Shown: positions 49,917 to 59,220, numbered from the stretch's first letter. The stretch: DNA of 64,000 nucleotides from Sneathiella sp. HT1-7 (GCF_020731145.1 NZ_JAJFZN010000003.1:434001-498000), one strand, 5' to 3'. Notes: a model not told the origin generated them from the letters alone. Numbers and translations are program-made.

Positions 49917-50064
49917 GCTTACCCGCGCTTACCCGGGCAGAAAACCTAGGATTATTTGTGGCATATCGCTCTATCAAATGCCTTGCCTAATACCAACCGC
50001 TTTAAATCAACTCTCATTTGCTGATCTTATAGTCAGAAAACATATAGGTAAGCATTAGGTAAGC
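49917..50064. promoter_or_regulatory. Right arm-type integrase sites
   Basis: GGTAAGC copies occur at 50047-50053 and 50058-50064 (plus strand, starts 11 bp apart, as at the left end) and inverted at 49917-49923 and 49927-49933. The stretch from 49901 to 50195 holds no gene and presumably contains the integrase promoter. Confidence 0.65.
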
Positions 50065-50195
50065 AAATTATCGAGAATTGGAGCGTAATCTCTTCGGCGG
50101 CTTTCGTAAAGAAAAATACAAAAATATTATATAAAACAGTATATTGATGTAATGTGGAGTAGAATATAAAAAATCGGAGAAAGGGCTGTTTTGAG

Positions 50196-50244
50196 GACTC
50201 TTAATCAGCGGGTCACAGGTTCGAACCCTGTAGCGCCTACCATT
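50196..50244. repeat. attR: 49-bp direct repeat
   Basis: Identical over 49 bp to 40920-40968. It is a 3' fragment of tRNA-Lys lacking the acceptor 5' strand and D-arm, so it is not a functional tRNA. Confidence 0.95.
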
Positions 50245-50725
50245 TTCGGATATTCAAAAGGTTGCCGGTAAGAGATTTTTCCTTGCTGGCATTCACCAGT
50301 TCGATCAATTTTGATTTTACAAATTCCTCGGCTTCGACAAAAATTGTGGTGGAGACCAGTTCAACCTCGAAATTTTCGGCGCGCGCCTTGGCCTTGGCGA
50401 GGGAAACCAACAGGCTATAGGCGACGTCCAGAGTGACAACTCCGCCACGTACATAGCGAATGCCGCCATCATAGAGCAGCGCATTGAGGTAAGTCATGTC
50501 GGCGGGGGAGAGTTCGATCTCGAAGCCGCCCCGGTTATCCAGGATATAGAAGAAGTTGCCTGTATCGTTAATTTTCAGGATTTCACGAAAGACGATCCCA
50601 CGTTGCCGACGGTCAATCGGGCCTGTCGCTTTTATCAGGTTTAACTGCTCTTTACCATAATCCCGCACCTGCAGATCGCAGTTGTCGAAAGATTTTTCCA
50701 ATATTATCCGGAATTTTGATTTCAT
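50237..50725 (-). CDS. Hypothetical protein whose stop lies in attR
   Basis: 162 residues, not recognised. A mixed alpha/beta pattern (FFYILDNRGGFEIELSPADMTYLNALLYDGGIRYVRGGVVTLDVAYSL-type) with a C-terminal helix could suggest a STAS- or roadblock-like fold, but I cannot assign it. The stop TAG is read from the minus strand of the CCA-flanking bases of the tRNA-Lys repeat. So before integration the gene already ended inside the tRNA 3' end, and the element's repeat preserves its reading frame. No convincing ribosome site. Confidence 0.7.
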   Translation of the reverse strand: MKSKFRIILEKSFDNCDLQVRDYGKEQLNLIKATGPIDRRQRGIVFREILKINDTGNFFYILDNRGGFEIELSPADMTYLNALLYDGGIRYVRGGVVTLDVAYSLLVSLAKAKARAENFEVELVSTTIFVEAEEFVKSKLIELVNASKEKSLTGNLLNIRKW

Positions 50726-51081
50726 ATCGCGTCGGTTGCCAGTCTTCGTAGTTTAGATTTTTATAATCTTACCTAAAAATCTCCGTTTCGCAACGAAACT
50801 TCATATGCGAACGGAAACTAGGTGCGTTAAAGGGGACCATCTACACTGCTGGCGCGGTAGTTCAAGGGATTGATGGGAAAAAGAAGCGCGAGTGTGATAT
50901 ATATCTCATTTTTGGGTGTGACGTGGAACCTGATGCCTATGGCGTCTACGCTGCCACTGGCTGGCGGGCTTTCAAGTCATGGAATAACCGAAATACCGGA
51001 TACTGATTTGACTATGAAAATCCCGAGCATCGTGTTTAGCTTGCGACAAGCAAGAGGGTACTCAAACATGTGTAAGATACA
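50726..51081. other. Intergenic region upstream of the DUF2254 gene
   Basis: About 355 bp without a credible gene. It holds a hairpin-like inverted repeat GTTTCG-CAA-CGAAAC at 50785-50799, near the promoter of the 162-residue gene. Nothing else is recognised. Confidence 0.5.
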
Positions 51082-52383
51082 ATGAATTTTGCATTCCTGC
51101 GCCATCCGTTCGTGATGCTGCAAACCATTCCGGCGGGGATTGCCCTGTCGATTGGCGCCTTTGCATTAGTAATTGGCTATGGAGAGAGTTTCTGGAGTCT
51201 CCGGGCGCTTGATCCGTATTTGCAGGACCTGGCGCCGGAAACGGCCCGCACAATCCTCTCGGTGATCGCCGGTGGGGCGATGTCGGCTCTGACGCTGACC
51301 TACTCAATCGTTCTTGTGGTGTTTGCCCTGGCGGCGGGCAATCTCGCGCCGCGAATGCTGAAACGATTTACCTCTGATATCGTGAACCAGGTGACGGCCG
51401 GCATCTTCGGTGGAACCTTTATTTATGCCCTGCTGGCCACGACCTTCGTTAAGAGCGACTTTGTACCGAACCTCACTATCCTCGGGGCTGAGGTTCTGGC
51501 GACGCTCTGCGTGATGCAGCTTATCTATTTTGTCAGAAATGTCTCTGAAAGCGTTGCCATCGATGATGAAATCGCCGCCATCACGAAAAAACTGAAGGCC
51601 GCCCTTGATGCCCGGAACAAGAGCCGGGGAGAAGAAGAGAATAAGGAGCGTAAAAAAGCCGTGGAAAAGGTCGATGACTTCGTTTTCGACATTACCGCCG
51701 GTAAACCCGGTTATCTCGGGTCCCTCAATGAAGACAAACTGACGGAAATCGCGACAAAGGCTGACGTAACGCTGGAGATCCAGAAAGCGCGCGGCGCTTA
51801 TACCCTTGGCGAGGAAGTCATGATTAAGGCGACGAAGGAGCTGGATGAAGATACCGTGGATTCCATCCAGAAGCAGATCTCGATCCGCCCCTCCCGCTCG
51901 GAAGACAGCCCGATTGAGTTCTCCGTCAATCTGCTGCTGGAAATTGCGCTCAGGGCGCTGTCGCCCGGCGTCAATGATACTTACACGGCCATTGCCACGG
52001 TTGATGGCATTTCGGACGCCCTGTCTCAGGCGGACACGCAGGAGGCCGCCACCGCTTCCATCCACAAGGATGAGGAGGGTAACATCCGGCTTATGATCCC
52101 GCAGCTGTCTATCGGCAACCTGATCAACCAGGCGTTCCATCCGCTGCGTCAGGCCTCGGGCGGTAATATCCTGATGGCGATCTGTATCGCACGGGCCTAT
52201 GCGCGGCTCTGCGCGACCTGTGGGAAGGGGGTCCAGAACCTGCTAACTGAACACGCACTCTTGCTGATACGAGAAGTTGAAAAGTCAAACCAATTGCCCG
52301 AAGATATCGAGAGTGTGGTCGAGGTGCTGCCGCCCGCCATCCGTAAAGCTGTTCGGGAGCAGCAAGAGAAGGGCGCGAAATGA
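51082..52383 (+). CDS. DUF2254 membrane protein
   Basis: 433 residues. Four N-terminal membrane helices (MLQTIPAGIALSIGAFALVIG, ILSVIAGGAMSALTLTYSIVLVVFALAAG, TAGIFGGTFIYALLATTF, ILGAEVLATLCVMQLIYFV) and a long soluble C-terminal part with the conserved LLEIALRALSPGVNDTYTA block of DUF2254. The LTLTYSIVLVVFALAAGNLAPRML segment is also typical. Function unknown. It overlaps the MscS gene by 4 bp (ATGA), suggesting a joint role in membrane or osmotic homeostasis. Confidence 0.88.
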   Translation: MNFAFLRHPFVMLQTIPAGIALSIGAFALVIGYGESFWSLRALDPYLQDLAPETARTILSVIAGGAMSALTLTYSIVLVVFALAAGNLAPRMLKRFTSDIVNQVTAGIFGGTFIYALLATTFVKSDFVPNLTILGAEVLATLCVMQLIYFVRNVSESVAIDDEIAAITKKLKAALDARNKSRGEEENKERKKAVEKVDDFVFDITAGKPGYLGSLNEDKLTEIATKADVTLEIQKARGAYTLGEEVMIKATKELDEDTVDSIQKQISIRPSRSEDSPIEFSVNLLLEIALRALSPGVNDTYTAIATVDGISDALSQADTQEAATASIHKDEEGNIRLMIPQLSIGNLINQAFHPLRQASGGNILMAICIARAYARLCATCGKGVQNLLTEHALLLIREVEKSNQLPEDIESVVEVLPPAIRKAVREQQEKGAK

Positions 52384-53402
52384 ATAATACCGAACCTCTT
52401 GCCACAGGGGTAACTCTCGCACAGGAGACGATCAGGAACTGGGCGGACACATTCTACGGGCTTGTTCCCAATATGATTGTCGGCCTGCTTGCGATGATCC
52501 TGTTCAGCCTTCTGGCATATATGGTGAAGCATCTGGTGGTGGCGTATTTCCGTCGCACGGACCGGCGGGACCTTGGGCTCATCCTTTCCAGTTTCAGTTT
52601 CTGGGGGGTGATTGTTTTCGGCCTTCTTTTGTCAATGACCATTGTCTTTCCCTCCGTCAAGCCTGCAGATATGCTGGCAAGCCTTGGCATCGGCTCACTC
52701 GCACTCGGTTTCGCCTTCAAGGATATTCTGCAGAACTGGCTGGCGGGATTACTGATCCTGCTCAGGATGCCGTTTCGGCGCGGTGATCAGATAAAAGTCG
52801 GTGATGCGGAAGGGACAGTCTTGCGCATTGAACCGCGGGCGACAGTTATTCGGACCTATGATGGCCGGGATATTGTCGTTCCGAACACGACAATCTATAC
52901 CGGCACCGTCGTTGTCCATACCTCGCAGAAGAAGCGCCGGGTCGAGATCGACCTGACGGTCGGTTATATTTATGATATTGGCAAGATGACCACTATCATC
53001 GAGAATTCGCTAGAGCAGGTGGATGAAATCCTGACCGATCCGCCGCCACAGATCCTCTGCTGGAACCTGGGCTCAACCTCCCTCGCGATGAAGGTCCGCT
53101 GGTGGATTAATTCCGAACGCTCCGCCGAGGTGGTGACCCGTTCACGCGTGGTCCGCGCCATCAAGGAAGCGTTTGAGGCAAATGACATTGATCCGACTGA
53201 TCCACAGCTGATCTATTACCAGAGTACCGATGGCACGCCGAAGCTGGGGGGCAGCCCCACCGCCGCTACAACCACACCACCAGAGACTGAGGAGGTGGTC
53301 GCAGGCCCGCCGCCGCCAAAGCTGACCATCAGCCAGAATGACCCGGAAGCAGAAAAGCCGCGAGACAATTCCAAGTCGGGTACATTGCTGATTGATAAGT
53401 AA
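52380..53402 (+). CDS. MscS-family mechanosensitive channel
   Basis: 340 residues. Three N-terminal membrane helices; the pore helix ASLGIGSLALGFAFKDILQNWLAGLLILLRMPFRRGD carries the Gly/Ala-packed TM3 of MscS. The beta domain (DQIKVGDAEGTVLRIEPRATVIRTYDGRDIVVPNTTIY) and alpha/beta C-terminal domain follow, then a Pro/Thr-rich tail of ~60 residues that is unusual for the family. Opens under membrane tension. Translationally coupled to the DUF2254 gene. Confidence 0.93.
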   Translation: MNNTEPLATGVTLAQETIRNWADTFYGLVPNMIVGLLAMILFSLLAYMVKHLVVAYFRRTDRRDLGLILSSFSFWGVIVFGLLLSMTIVFPSVKPADMLASLGIGSLALGFAFKDILQNWLAGLLILLRMPFRRGDQIKVGDAEGTVLRIEPRATVIRTYDGRDIVVPNTTIYTGTVVVHTSQKKRRVEIDLTVGYIYDIGKMTTIIENSLEQVDEILTDPPPQILCWNLGSTSLAMKVRWWINSERSAEVVTRSRVVRAIKEAFEANDIDPTDPQLIYYQSTDGTPKLGGSPTAATTTPPETEEVVAGPPPPKLTISQNDPEAEKPRDNSKSGTLLIDK

Positions 53403-53465
53403 GCGCAAAAGTCCCATAGAGGATCGATCACTTTAAAACTCGGGAAAATGGTTGAGGCAACATTC

Positions 53466-54380
53466 ATGAAGATACTGATCGTAGGCGCCGGGGGCGTGGG
53501 CGGATATTTTGGCGCGAAACTGATGCAGGCGGGGGCGGATATTACCTTCCTCTTACGCGACAAACGGCACAAGCTGATCTCTGAAAATGGCCTCACCATC
53601 GAGAATGATGGCGGCAGCTTCACCATACACCCGAAATCACTGACCGCCGATCAATTGACGCCCGATTATGACCTGATCATGCTCGCGCCGAAATCATATG
53701 ACTTGAGGGACTCGCTGAACTCTCTTGAAAAGGCGAGCGGGAAGGGGCTGTTTCTGCCGTTCCTGAATGGCTACAACCATCTTGAATTTCTGGATGGCAG
53801 ATATGGCAAAGATCGGGTAATGGGCGGCGTTGCCCATATCGCGGCGATGATTACGGAGACGGGCGCGGTCAAGCGTCTGGGCGATCTTGGCGGGCTCATT
53901 GTTGGTCATCGCACAACCGCACAGGAAGCGACCGCGCGGGAGTTTGCCGCGCTTTGCGAGAAGGCAGATTTCAACTTCACCTATAGCGAAGATATCGAGC
54001 AGTCCCTTTGGGAGAAATGGGTGATGCTGGCGACGCTTGCGGCCATGACAACGCTTTGCCTTGGCTCCATCGGGGAGATTGTCGCGACCCGCTACGGCGC
54101 GGAGATGTCCCGCCGCACCCATGCCGAGGCCTGCGCCATTGCCGCCGCGAACAGCCATCCGATCCCTGAGAAAGTGCAGGCCGGGCAGCTTGCCATGCTG
54201 ACAAAAGAGGGCTCGATCTTTACCGCCTCAATGATGCGCGATCTTGTCGGCGGCCTCCGCACGGAGCATGAACATATTCTCGGCGACCTGATCGAAAAAG
54301 GCGCGCCAGAGAACATCGATTGCCCCCTCCTAAAAATCGCCTATACCCATATGGCGGTAGTGCAGGGGCGGGGGGATTGA
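53466..54380 (+). CDS. Ketopantoate reductase family (2-dehydropantoate 2-reductase)
   Basis: 304 residues from ATG 53466 (GAGG upstream); six codons before it are open. N-terminal Rossmann domain with GAGGVGGYFGAKLMQAG and C-terminal helical domain with EKWVMLATLAAMTTL and a SMMRDLVGG block similar to the SM..D...G of PanE. NADPH-dependent; PanE makes pantoate for coenzyme A, but many paralogues act on other 2-oxo acids. Family sure, pathway likely but not proven. Confidence 0.87.
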   Translation: MKILIVGAGGVGGYFGAKLMQAGADITFLLRDKRHKLISENGLTIENDGGSFTIHPKSLTADQLTPDYDLIMLAPKSYDLRDSLNSLEKASGKGLFLPFLNGYNHLEFLDGRYGKDRVMGGVAHIAAMITETGAVKRLGDLGGLIVGHRTTAQEATAREFAALCEKADFNFTYSEDIEQSLWEKWVMLATLAAMTTLCLGSIGEIVATRYGAEMSRRTHAEACAIAAANSHPIPEKVQAGQLAMLTKEGSIFTASMMRDLVGGLRTEHEHILGDLIEKGAPENIDCPLLKIAYTHMAVVQGRGD

Positions 54381-54425
54381 ACTTCGTATATCAGAGTGTG
54401 CTGGGTATCGCTGAACCGTTATAAA

Positions 54426-55016
54426 TTAGGCTGCCGTGCCCATACTTATCTTCAGTACTTTTACTTTAATATCTTCACGCATTTTGCTTCGGCATTCTCT
54501 CCCTTTTACGTCGAGATACCCGAGCAGTTTTGCTTGCCTTACCGGCGCGGTTATTCCCGCAAAGGTACTTAATATTTTATCAAGCTCCGGCTCTGGAAGT
54601 GACGTTCCTGGCCGGAGTTTTCCGACCTTTACCGCGTTGATCTTGCCAGCGGAAATCTCAAAAACCTCTAGTATAGGTGAATAGCATTTGTGATTTACAT
54701 AACGTCTAAAGCCGACTTGGCTTGTCGTTGTAATAGCAACAATCGAATAAACTCCGGGAGGAAGCTCCTTCATATGAAATGCAGGCGTACTCGTGGTTTT
54801 GTTGTCACCTAGAATTAAAGCTCTACCGAAAAGCTCGCCTGTTGCCATATTAACTTTGCGTATGGTAACAGTCGCGCCTTTCTTTATTCGATAGTCACGC
54901 ACAGCAATCATTGCATTCGGACTTGCCGCTGAATAGATGAAGTTCTGGTCTAATTTTGGCGCAGCGCACGCATTGAGAAGAACCAGACACAAGACAGCAA
55001 AGATGCCAGATTTCAT
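54426..55016 (-). CDS. Hypothetical lipoprotein
   Basis: 196 residues from ATG 55016. A signal peptide ends with lipobox LLNAC, so the mature N-terminal Cys is probably lipidated. The mature part shows a beta-rich domain (GATVTIRKVNMATGELFG...FHMKELPPGVYSIVAI), like small carbohydrate-binding or DUF2846-type folds. Not recognised. It lies just downstream of another lipoprotein gene on the same strand. Confidence 0.72.
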   Translation of the reverse strand: MKSGIFAVLCLVLLNACAAPKLDQNFIYSAASPNAMIAVRDYRIKKGATVTIRKVNMATGELFGRALILGDNKTTSTPAFHMKELPPGVYSIVAITTTSQVGFRRYVNHKCYSPILEVFEISAGKINAVKVGKLRPGTSLPEPELDKILSTFAGITAPVRQAKLLGYLDVKGRECRSKMREDIKVKVLKISMGTAA

Positions 55017-55101
55017 GGTCTCAAACCGGATTTTACAATACACATAGGCGGGAGCGATCATTGTGGTTTACCACGCGAAATTTCTTGCCAATGATATAAT
55101 A

Positions 55102-55689
55102 TTATTCAATGCCAGCCTTGTTAAATTCAACATCGGTAACAACATTGGTTGCGGGACTATAGGTTACGATGAGTTCTTTTCTTTTTGATGAAACTTCCAG
55201 TCCTGTTACGGTCGTCTGTGAATGTATGTATACTTTGGCTCGCTCTCCTTCATTGGCGACAAAGGGATAGATATACTCACCGTTCGGTTGTCCGAAAAGC
55301 GCGACCAATTCGTCGACCGTTGTCGAACCCTTTTTAATCATGTCGATTTTACTCTCGTCAAAATTGGTTGAGTCGCTTTCCCAGGAACTCGTAAAGTCGC
55401 TCCCTACCAAAATATCATCTTTGAAATAGAAAGTTTGCCCACGAGCTGGCGTCACATTCTCTGTATCGGGTTTGCCACCAGCATCTGCGAATACATAGGC
55501 AACAAAGTCAAAGGACGTTCCATTTTTTGTTGTTGTTCCCGTGTTAGTTGGTGAGCCTTGTTTCTGGACGACGTCAACAGAGGTGCTTTTTCCATAGGCA
55601 AGTTGATCCGGTCCCAATTTCTGAAAATTTGTCCCGGCGGCGCAAGCGGTGAGAGCCAATGCAAAAGCGACAACAGCAAAGTATTTCAT
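55102..55689 (-). CDS. BamE/SmpA-like lipoprotein with two repeats
   Basis: 195 residues from ATG 55689 (an open extension upstream has no signal). Signal peptide with lipobox LTAC. Two segments resemble the BamE/OmlA pattern: YGKSTSVDVVQKQGSPTNTG and KKGSTTVDELVALFGQPNGEY, each 'G-x-T-x2-[DE]V/L...GxP'. BamE belongs to the outer membrane assembly complex, but this looks like a paralogue of unknown role. Same strand as the next lipoprotein gene, 85 bp apart. Confidence 0.75.
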   Translation of the reverse strand: MKYFAVVAFALALTACAAGTNFQKLGPDQLAYGKSTSVDVVQKQGSPTNTGTTTKNGTSFDFVAYVFADAGGKPDTENVTPARGQTFYFKDDILVGSDFTSSWESDSTNFDESKIDMIKKGSTTVDELVALFGQPNGEYIYPFVANEGERAKVYIHSQTTVTGLEVSSKRKELIVTYSPATNVVTDVEFNKAGIE

Positions 55690-55992
55690 ATCCCGATCCT
55701 GATTTATTATTGTGGAGCAATAAAAATTGAGTGTTGATTCATATATTTTTCTACTTTTTCGATAAAGTATCGGGAGGCGGTCCGCAAGGTCTAATCCATT
55801 TATGGATGAATTTTCACCTGTTTTACATAGCCTGCAGTTATTCAAAAAAGATCAGTTTTCACCGATCCTCTTTATCTTTTTCTCAGGCGAAGCGAGAGTT
55901 ACGACAATATAGCCTGTTGCATCCCGCATCGAACATCGTATTCTCGAATGATAATAAACAAAAACGGCGCAAAGGCCGGTGAGGGAGGGATT

Positions 55993-56787
55993 ATGAACGA
56001 TACTTGGGAAATATACGCGCTACGCTATGCGGCGAAGGAAAACCGGACGCGGCGGGAATCTTTTCTGTTCGCCGATGATCACGATGCGCCGCACCCTATC
56101 GATTTCTATGTCTGGGTTCTGAAGAATGGCGGTCAGACTATTCTTGTCGATACCGGCTTCGATGCGGAGGAGGGGAAGCTCCGCAACCGACCGATCATAC
56201 AGACACCGGCGCAGATGCTGACCGATTTCGGCCTGCCGCCATCGAGTATCGACAAGGTCATTGTGACCCATATGCATTATGACCATGCCGGATCGCTCTA
56301 TGAATTTCGCAACGCCAAACTCTATGTGCAACCGGCGGAGATTGAATATGTCACCGGCCCCTGCATGTGCCATGACGCGCTGCGCCATCCTTTCACCGGG
56401 GAGCATGTGATCGAGATGGTTCGCTCTCTTTATGCGGGTAATGTCGAGTTCTGCGAGGGGGCAAGGGAAGTCGCGCCGGGGGTGGAGGTCCATCTGATCG
56501 GCGGGCATACACGTGGGCAGCAATGTGTGCGCGTGCGGACCCGGCGGGGCTGGGTGGTGCTGGCTTCCGACAGCAGCCATTTTTATGAGAATTACCGCAC
56601 CGGAAAGCCGTTCCCCATCGTTGTGGATATGGAACAGACATTGCGCGGCTACGATACGCTGCGCTCGCTTGCTGATAGCGATAATCATATCATCCCGGGG
56701 CATGATCCCTTAACCCGTGCGTGGTATCCCATCATTGACGGCGGATCGGAGAATATCGTTCAGCTCCATGCGGAACCGAAATTATGA
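55993..56787 (+). CDS. Metallo-beta-lactamase-fold hydrolase (N-acyl homoserine lactonase-like)
   Basis: 264 residues from ATG 55993, which has GGAGGG 6 bp upstream. The metal motif HMHYDH (His93, His95, Asp97, His98) is complete, with His172 (GGHTRGQ), Asp193 (LASDSSHFY) and His237 (IPGHDP). Domain layout and the GGHTRGQ and ASDSSHFYEN blocks resemble AttM/AiiB-type N-acyl homoserine lactonases. A lactonase would quench quorum signals; other lactones are possible. Confidence 0.87.
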   Translation: MNDTWEIYALRYAAKENRTRRESFLFADDHDAPHPIDFYVWVLKNGGQTILVDTGFDAEEGKLRNRPIIQTPAQMLTDFGLPPSSIDKVIVTHMHYDHAGSLYEFRNAKLYVQPAEIEYVTGPCMCHDALRHPFTGEHVIEMVRSLYAGNVEFCEGAREVAPGVEVHLIGGHTRGQQCVRVRTRRGWVVLASDSSHFYENYRTGKPFPIVVDMEQTLRGYDTLRSLADSDNHIIPGHDPLTRAWYPIIDGGSENIVQLHAEPKL

Positions 56788-56846
56788 GTGGAGTGCGCGG
56801 TATTTCGCGCTAGGTCGGCGGTGAGACATTTGCTATTCTCCCGCGC

Positions 56847-58049
56847 ATGGAAACGACAACAATAACAAAAAAACCTTTTCCGCTCTGGGCGTTAGTGTCG
56901 CTCAGCTCCGCCTATTTCATGGTCGGCACATCCAGTCTTTCGGTTATTGCGCTGACCTGGCAGATATCGGGCGGGCTTCAGGTGCCGCCCTCGGATATTG
57001 CCTTTCTGGTGACAGTCTTTGCGCTCGCCTTTGCCATTGCCGCGCCGCTAACACAGGTGATTTTCAGCGGGTTTGCGCGAATAAAAATACTTTGTACGGG
57101 GCTTGGCCTTCTGGCGCTCGCATTGGTATTGGGGGCGGCATCTACAAGTTACGAGATGTTGTTTATTTCGCGCGGGCTGATGGGCCTCAGCGCAGCCGCG
57201 ATCAGTCCGATGTGCTCCGCCATTGGCGCTGGCCTCGCCCCACCGGAGCAGCAGGGCAGGGCCATGGGGATCGTCTTCGCCGGACTGACCTTCGCTTCTG
57301 TTCTCGGAACGCCGATTTCCGCTTATCTCGGCACTTTAATGAGCTGGCGTCTGGTGCATCTTTTACTGGCTTTGGTGGCGCTGAGTTCCATGGCGTCTAT
57401 CCTTTATTTTGTGAAGGACCGGCAGGCCGGCGCGCCGATCCGGTTCTCTCATATTGTTGAGGCGCTGACGCGCGTTCGTTCCTCCTTTGCGGTGTTCACC
57501 ACCTTTCTGCAGATGACCGCGATTTTCAGCACCTACGCCCTGATCGCGCCTTTTATGTCGCATAAATTTGGCCTCGCTGAAGACCTGATCGCGCTGGTAC
57601 TCTTGGCTTATGGGATCAACGGGGTGCTGGGCAATGTCTTTGCCGGGCGGCTGAGTGACCGCTTCGGACCGGACAGGGTTATTTTCATCACCCTTATCGG
57701 GCTTGGTGCGGGTTTTTTGATGATCTGGGCGATTGGCCCGAACTTGTGGCTCGCTTTTTTCGCCATCGTGATCTGGTCTGCCTTTGGGATGATGTTCCAC
57801 TCACCGCAGCAGCAGCGCATCGCCAATATCGACCCAGAGCGGCGTAGCCTGCTGCTCGCGCTCAATGCCGCGGCACTTTATCTTGGTATTTCTGTCGGCT
57901 CCTGGATTTCGAATTTCGTCTCCGTGCGCTGGGGATATGATGATCTGCCGCTGGTCTCGCTTGGCGTTCTCGCGGGTTGCGCGCTCATTTTTATCACGTC
58001 CGTCGTTGCGATGCGGCAGGGGAAACATACAACAGGAGGGCAGGGCTAA
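56847..58049 (+). CDS. MFS transporter (drug/arabinose-efflux type)
   Basis: 400 residues, twelve membrane helices. Motif A-like GRLSDRFGPDRV lies between helices 8 and 9, and the ISRGLMGLSAAAISPMCSAIGAGLAPPEQQGRAMGIVFAGLTFASVLGTP stretch carries the motif C pattern of antiporters. Probable proton-driven exporter of small molecules. The DUF2332 gene starts at its stop (TAATG), so they are cotranscribed. Confidence 0.92.
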   Translation: METTTITKKPFPLWALVSLSSAYFMVGTSSLSVIALTWQISGGLQVPPSDIAFLVTVFALAFAIAAPLTQVIFSGFARIKILCTGLGLLALALVLGAASTSYEMLFISRGLMGLSAAAISPMCSAIGAGLAPPEQQGRAMGIVFAGLTFASVLGTPISAYLGTLMSWRLVHLLLALVALSSMASILYFVKDRQAGAPIRFSHIVEALTRVRSSFAVFTTFLQMTAIFSTYALIAPFMSHKFGLAEDLIALVLLAYGINGVLGNVFAGRLSDRFGPDRVIFITLIGLGAGFLMIWAIGPNLWLAFFAIVIWSAFGMMFHSPQQQRIANIDPERRSLLLALNAAALYLGISVGSWISNFVSVRWGYDDLPLVSLGVLAGCALIFITSVVAMRQGKHTTGGQG

Positions 58050-59101
58050 TGGCCAGATCGATACGGGAAATTTTCAGCGATCAAGGGGAGGCCTGCGAGA
58101 AGCTTGGTTCTGATTTTACCGCAAGAGTGTGCCGCCTCGCGAGCGCCCGGCTCGGTGGTGGCGCTGTTGCCGGTACCATCCTCGGCTGGGAGGGGGACGC
58201 CTCCGCGCTCGGGGATTCAGTCCCGCTCCGTCTTTGCGGCGCGTTGCATGCGCTGGTGCTGACCGGGAAAAGCAAGGCGCTCGCCGCCGTCTATCCGCCG
58301 CATCATGGCGGCGTTTCCGATGACGATCTTTGGGCTGCTATCGCGGGGGCGCTGGTTGACGAAGAGTCCTTTATTCTCCATCGCCTTCAGGGGCCGCCGC
58401 AAACGAATGAGGTGCGCCGCGTCGGCGCGACCCTGCCAATGTTTCTGGAGGTCATGCACCAGACCGGCCTGCCGCTTGTCCTGTCTGAGGTCGGGGCGAG
58501 CGCGGGACTTAACCTTTTCCTCGATGAATTTCATATCACACTAGGCGAAGACAGTTTTGGTAATCCTGCATCGGCTGTTCATATCGCGCCGAAATGGCTG
58601 GGCGGTGCGGCGCCTGACGTCGCCCTCGATATTCACACGCGGGCCGGATGCGATCTACTTCCCGTCGATCCGGGTAATGCCGCTGATCGGGAGCGAATGC
58701 TGTCCTTCATCTGGCCGGATCAGGCGGACCGTTTGCAGCGCACCCGCGCGGCCTTCGATATTGCCGCGCATCAACCAGAGAAGGTGGAGAAGGCCGACGC
58801 CCTCGACTGGCTTAAAACGCGCACAGCGGAGCCGATGAAAGGTGTCGCCCATGTTATCTACAGCACGATTGCCTGGCAGTATCTGCCGGAGGAGGCCCGG
58901 GCACGGGGAGAGGAAATCATCCGCGCCGCCGGGGCACGGGCGACGAAGGACGCGCCGCTCGCCTGGGCACGCATGGAGATTGACGGAAAGTCTCCCGGCA
59001 CCGGCCTCACCCTCATCCTCTGGCCGTCAGGAGAGGAGCATCTGGTCGGGCGTGCCGATTTTCACGGCCGCTGGATCGATTGGCAGGGCTGGCCGAAGTA
59101 A
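58049..59101 (+). CDS. DUF2332 protein
   Basis: About 350 residues from ATG 58049, which overlaps the MFS stop and has GGAGG upstream. The sequence IREIFSDQGEACEKLGSDFTARVCRLASARLG, the LSEVGASAGLNLFLDEF block and the C-terminal VGRADFHGRWIDW match DUF2332. The SEVGASAGLNL motif resembles a SAM-binding loop, so a methyltransferase-like fold is plausible. Function unknown. Confidence 0.85.
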   Translation: MARSIREIFSDQGEACEKLGSDFTARVCRLASARLGGGAVAGTILGWEGDASALGDSVPLRLCGALHALVLTGKSKALAAVYPPHHGGVSDDDLWAAIAGALVDEESFILHRLQGPPQTNEVRRVGATLPMFLEVMHQTGLPLVLSEVGASAGLNLFLDEFHITLGEDSFGNPASAVHIAPKWLGGAAPDVALDIHTRAGCDLLPVDPGNAADRERMLSFIWPDQADRLQRTRAAFDIAAHQPEKVEKADALDWLKTRTAEPMKGVAHVIYSTIAWQYLPEEARARGEEIIRAAGARATKDAPLAWARMEIDGKSPGTGLTLILWPSGEEHLVGRADFHGRWIDWQGWPK

Positions 59102-59220
59102 GCCTTTGCCATTGACTATGGATGGCCTGATCCTACATGGCAGGACAAGCCAAAATCGACATACAGAATAGCAGCTCTCAACTCAAAGCAATGAAAATGA
59201 CATTGCATCCGGAGGAACCC

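Larger units (their letters stand above)
40969..50244. mobile_element. 9.3-kb integrated element in tRNA-Lys(CTT)
   Basis: Bounded by perfect 49-bp repeats (40920-40968 and 50196-50244). It encodes a tyrosine integrase next to attR, an AlpA-like small DNA-binding protein, a Rep_trans-like initiator/relaxase, two hypothetical proteins and an AT-rich three-gene cargo operon with a SIR2-fold protein. Arm-type GGTAAGC repeats occur near both ends. No phage structural or conjugation genes are present, so it may be an integrative mobilizable element, a phage satellite or a remnant of a filamentous-phage-like replicon. Size and gene set fit a mobile defence carrier. Confidence 0.93.

Noticed and set aside
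50196-50242. Second tRNA-Lys gene
   Set aside because: Only the 3' part (anticodon arm, T-arm, acceptor 3' strand) is present; the D-arm and acceptor 5' strand are missing, so it is attR.
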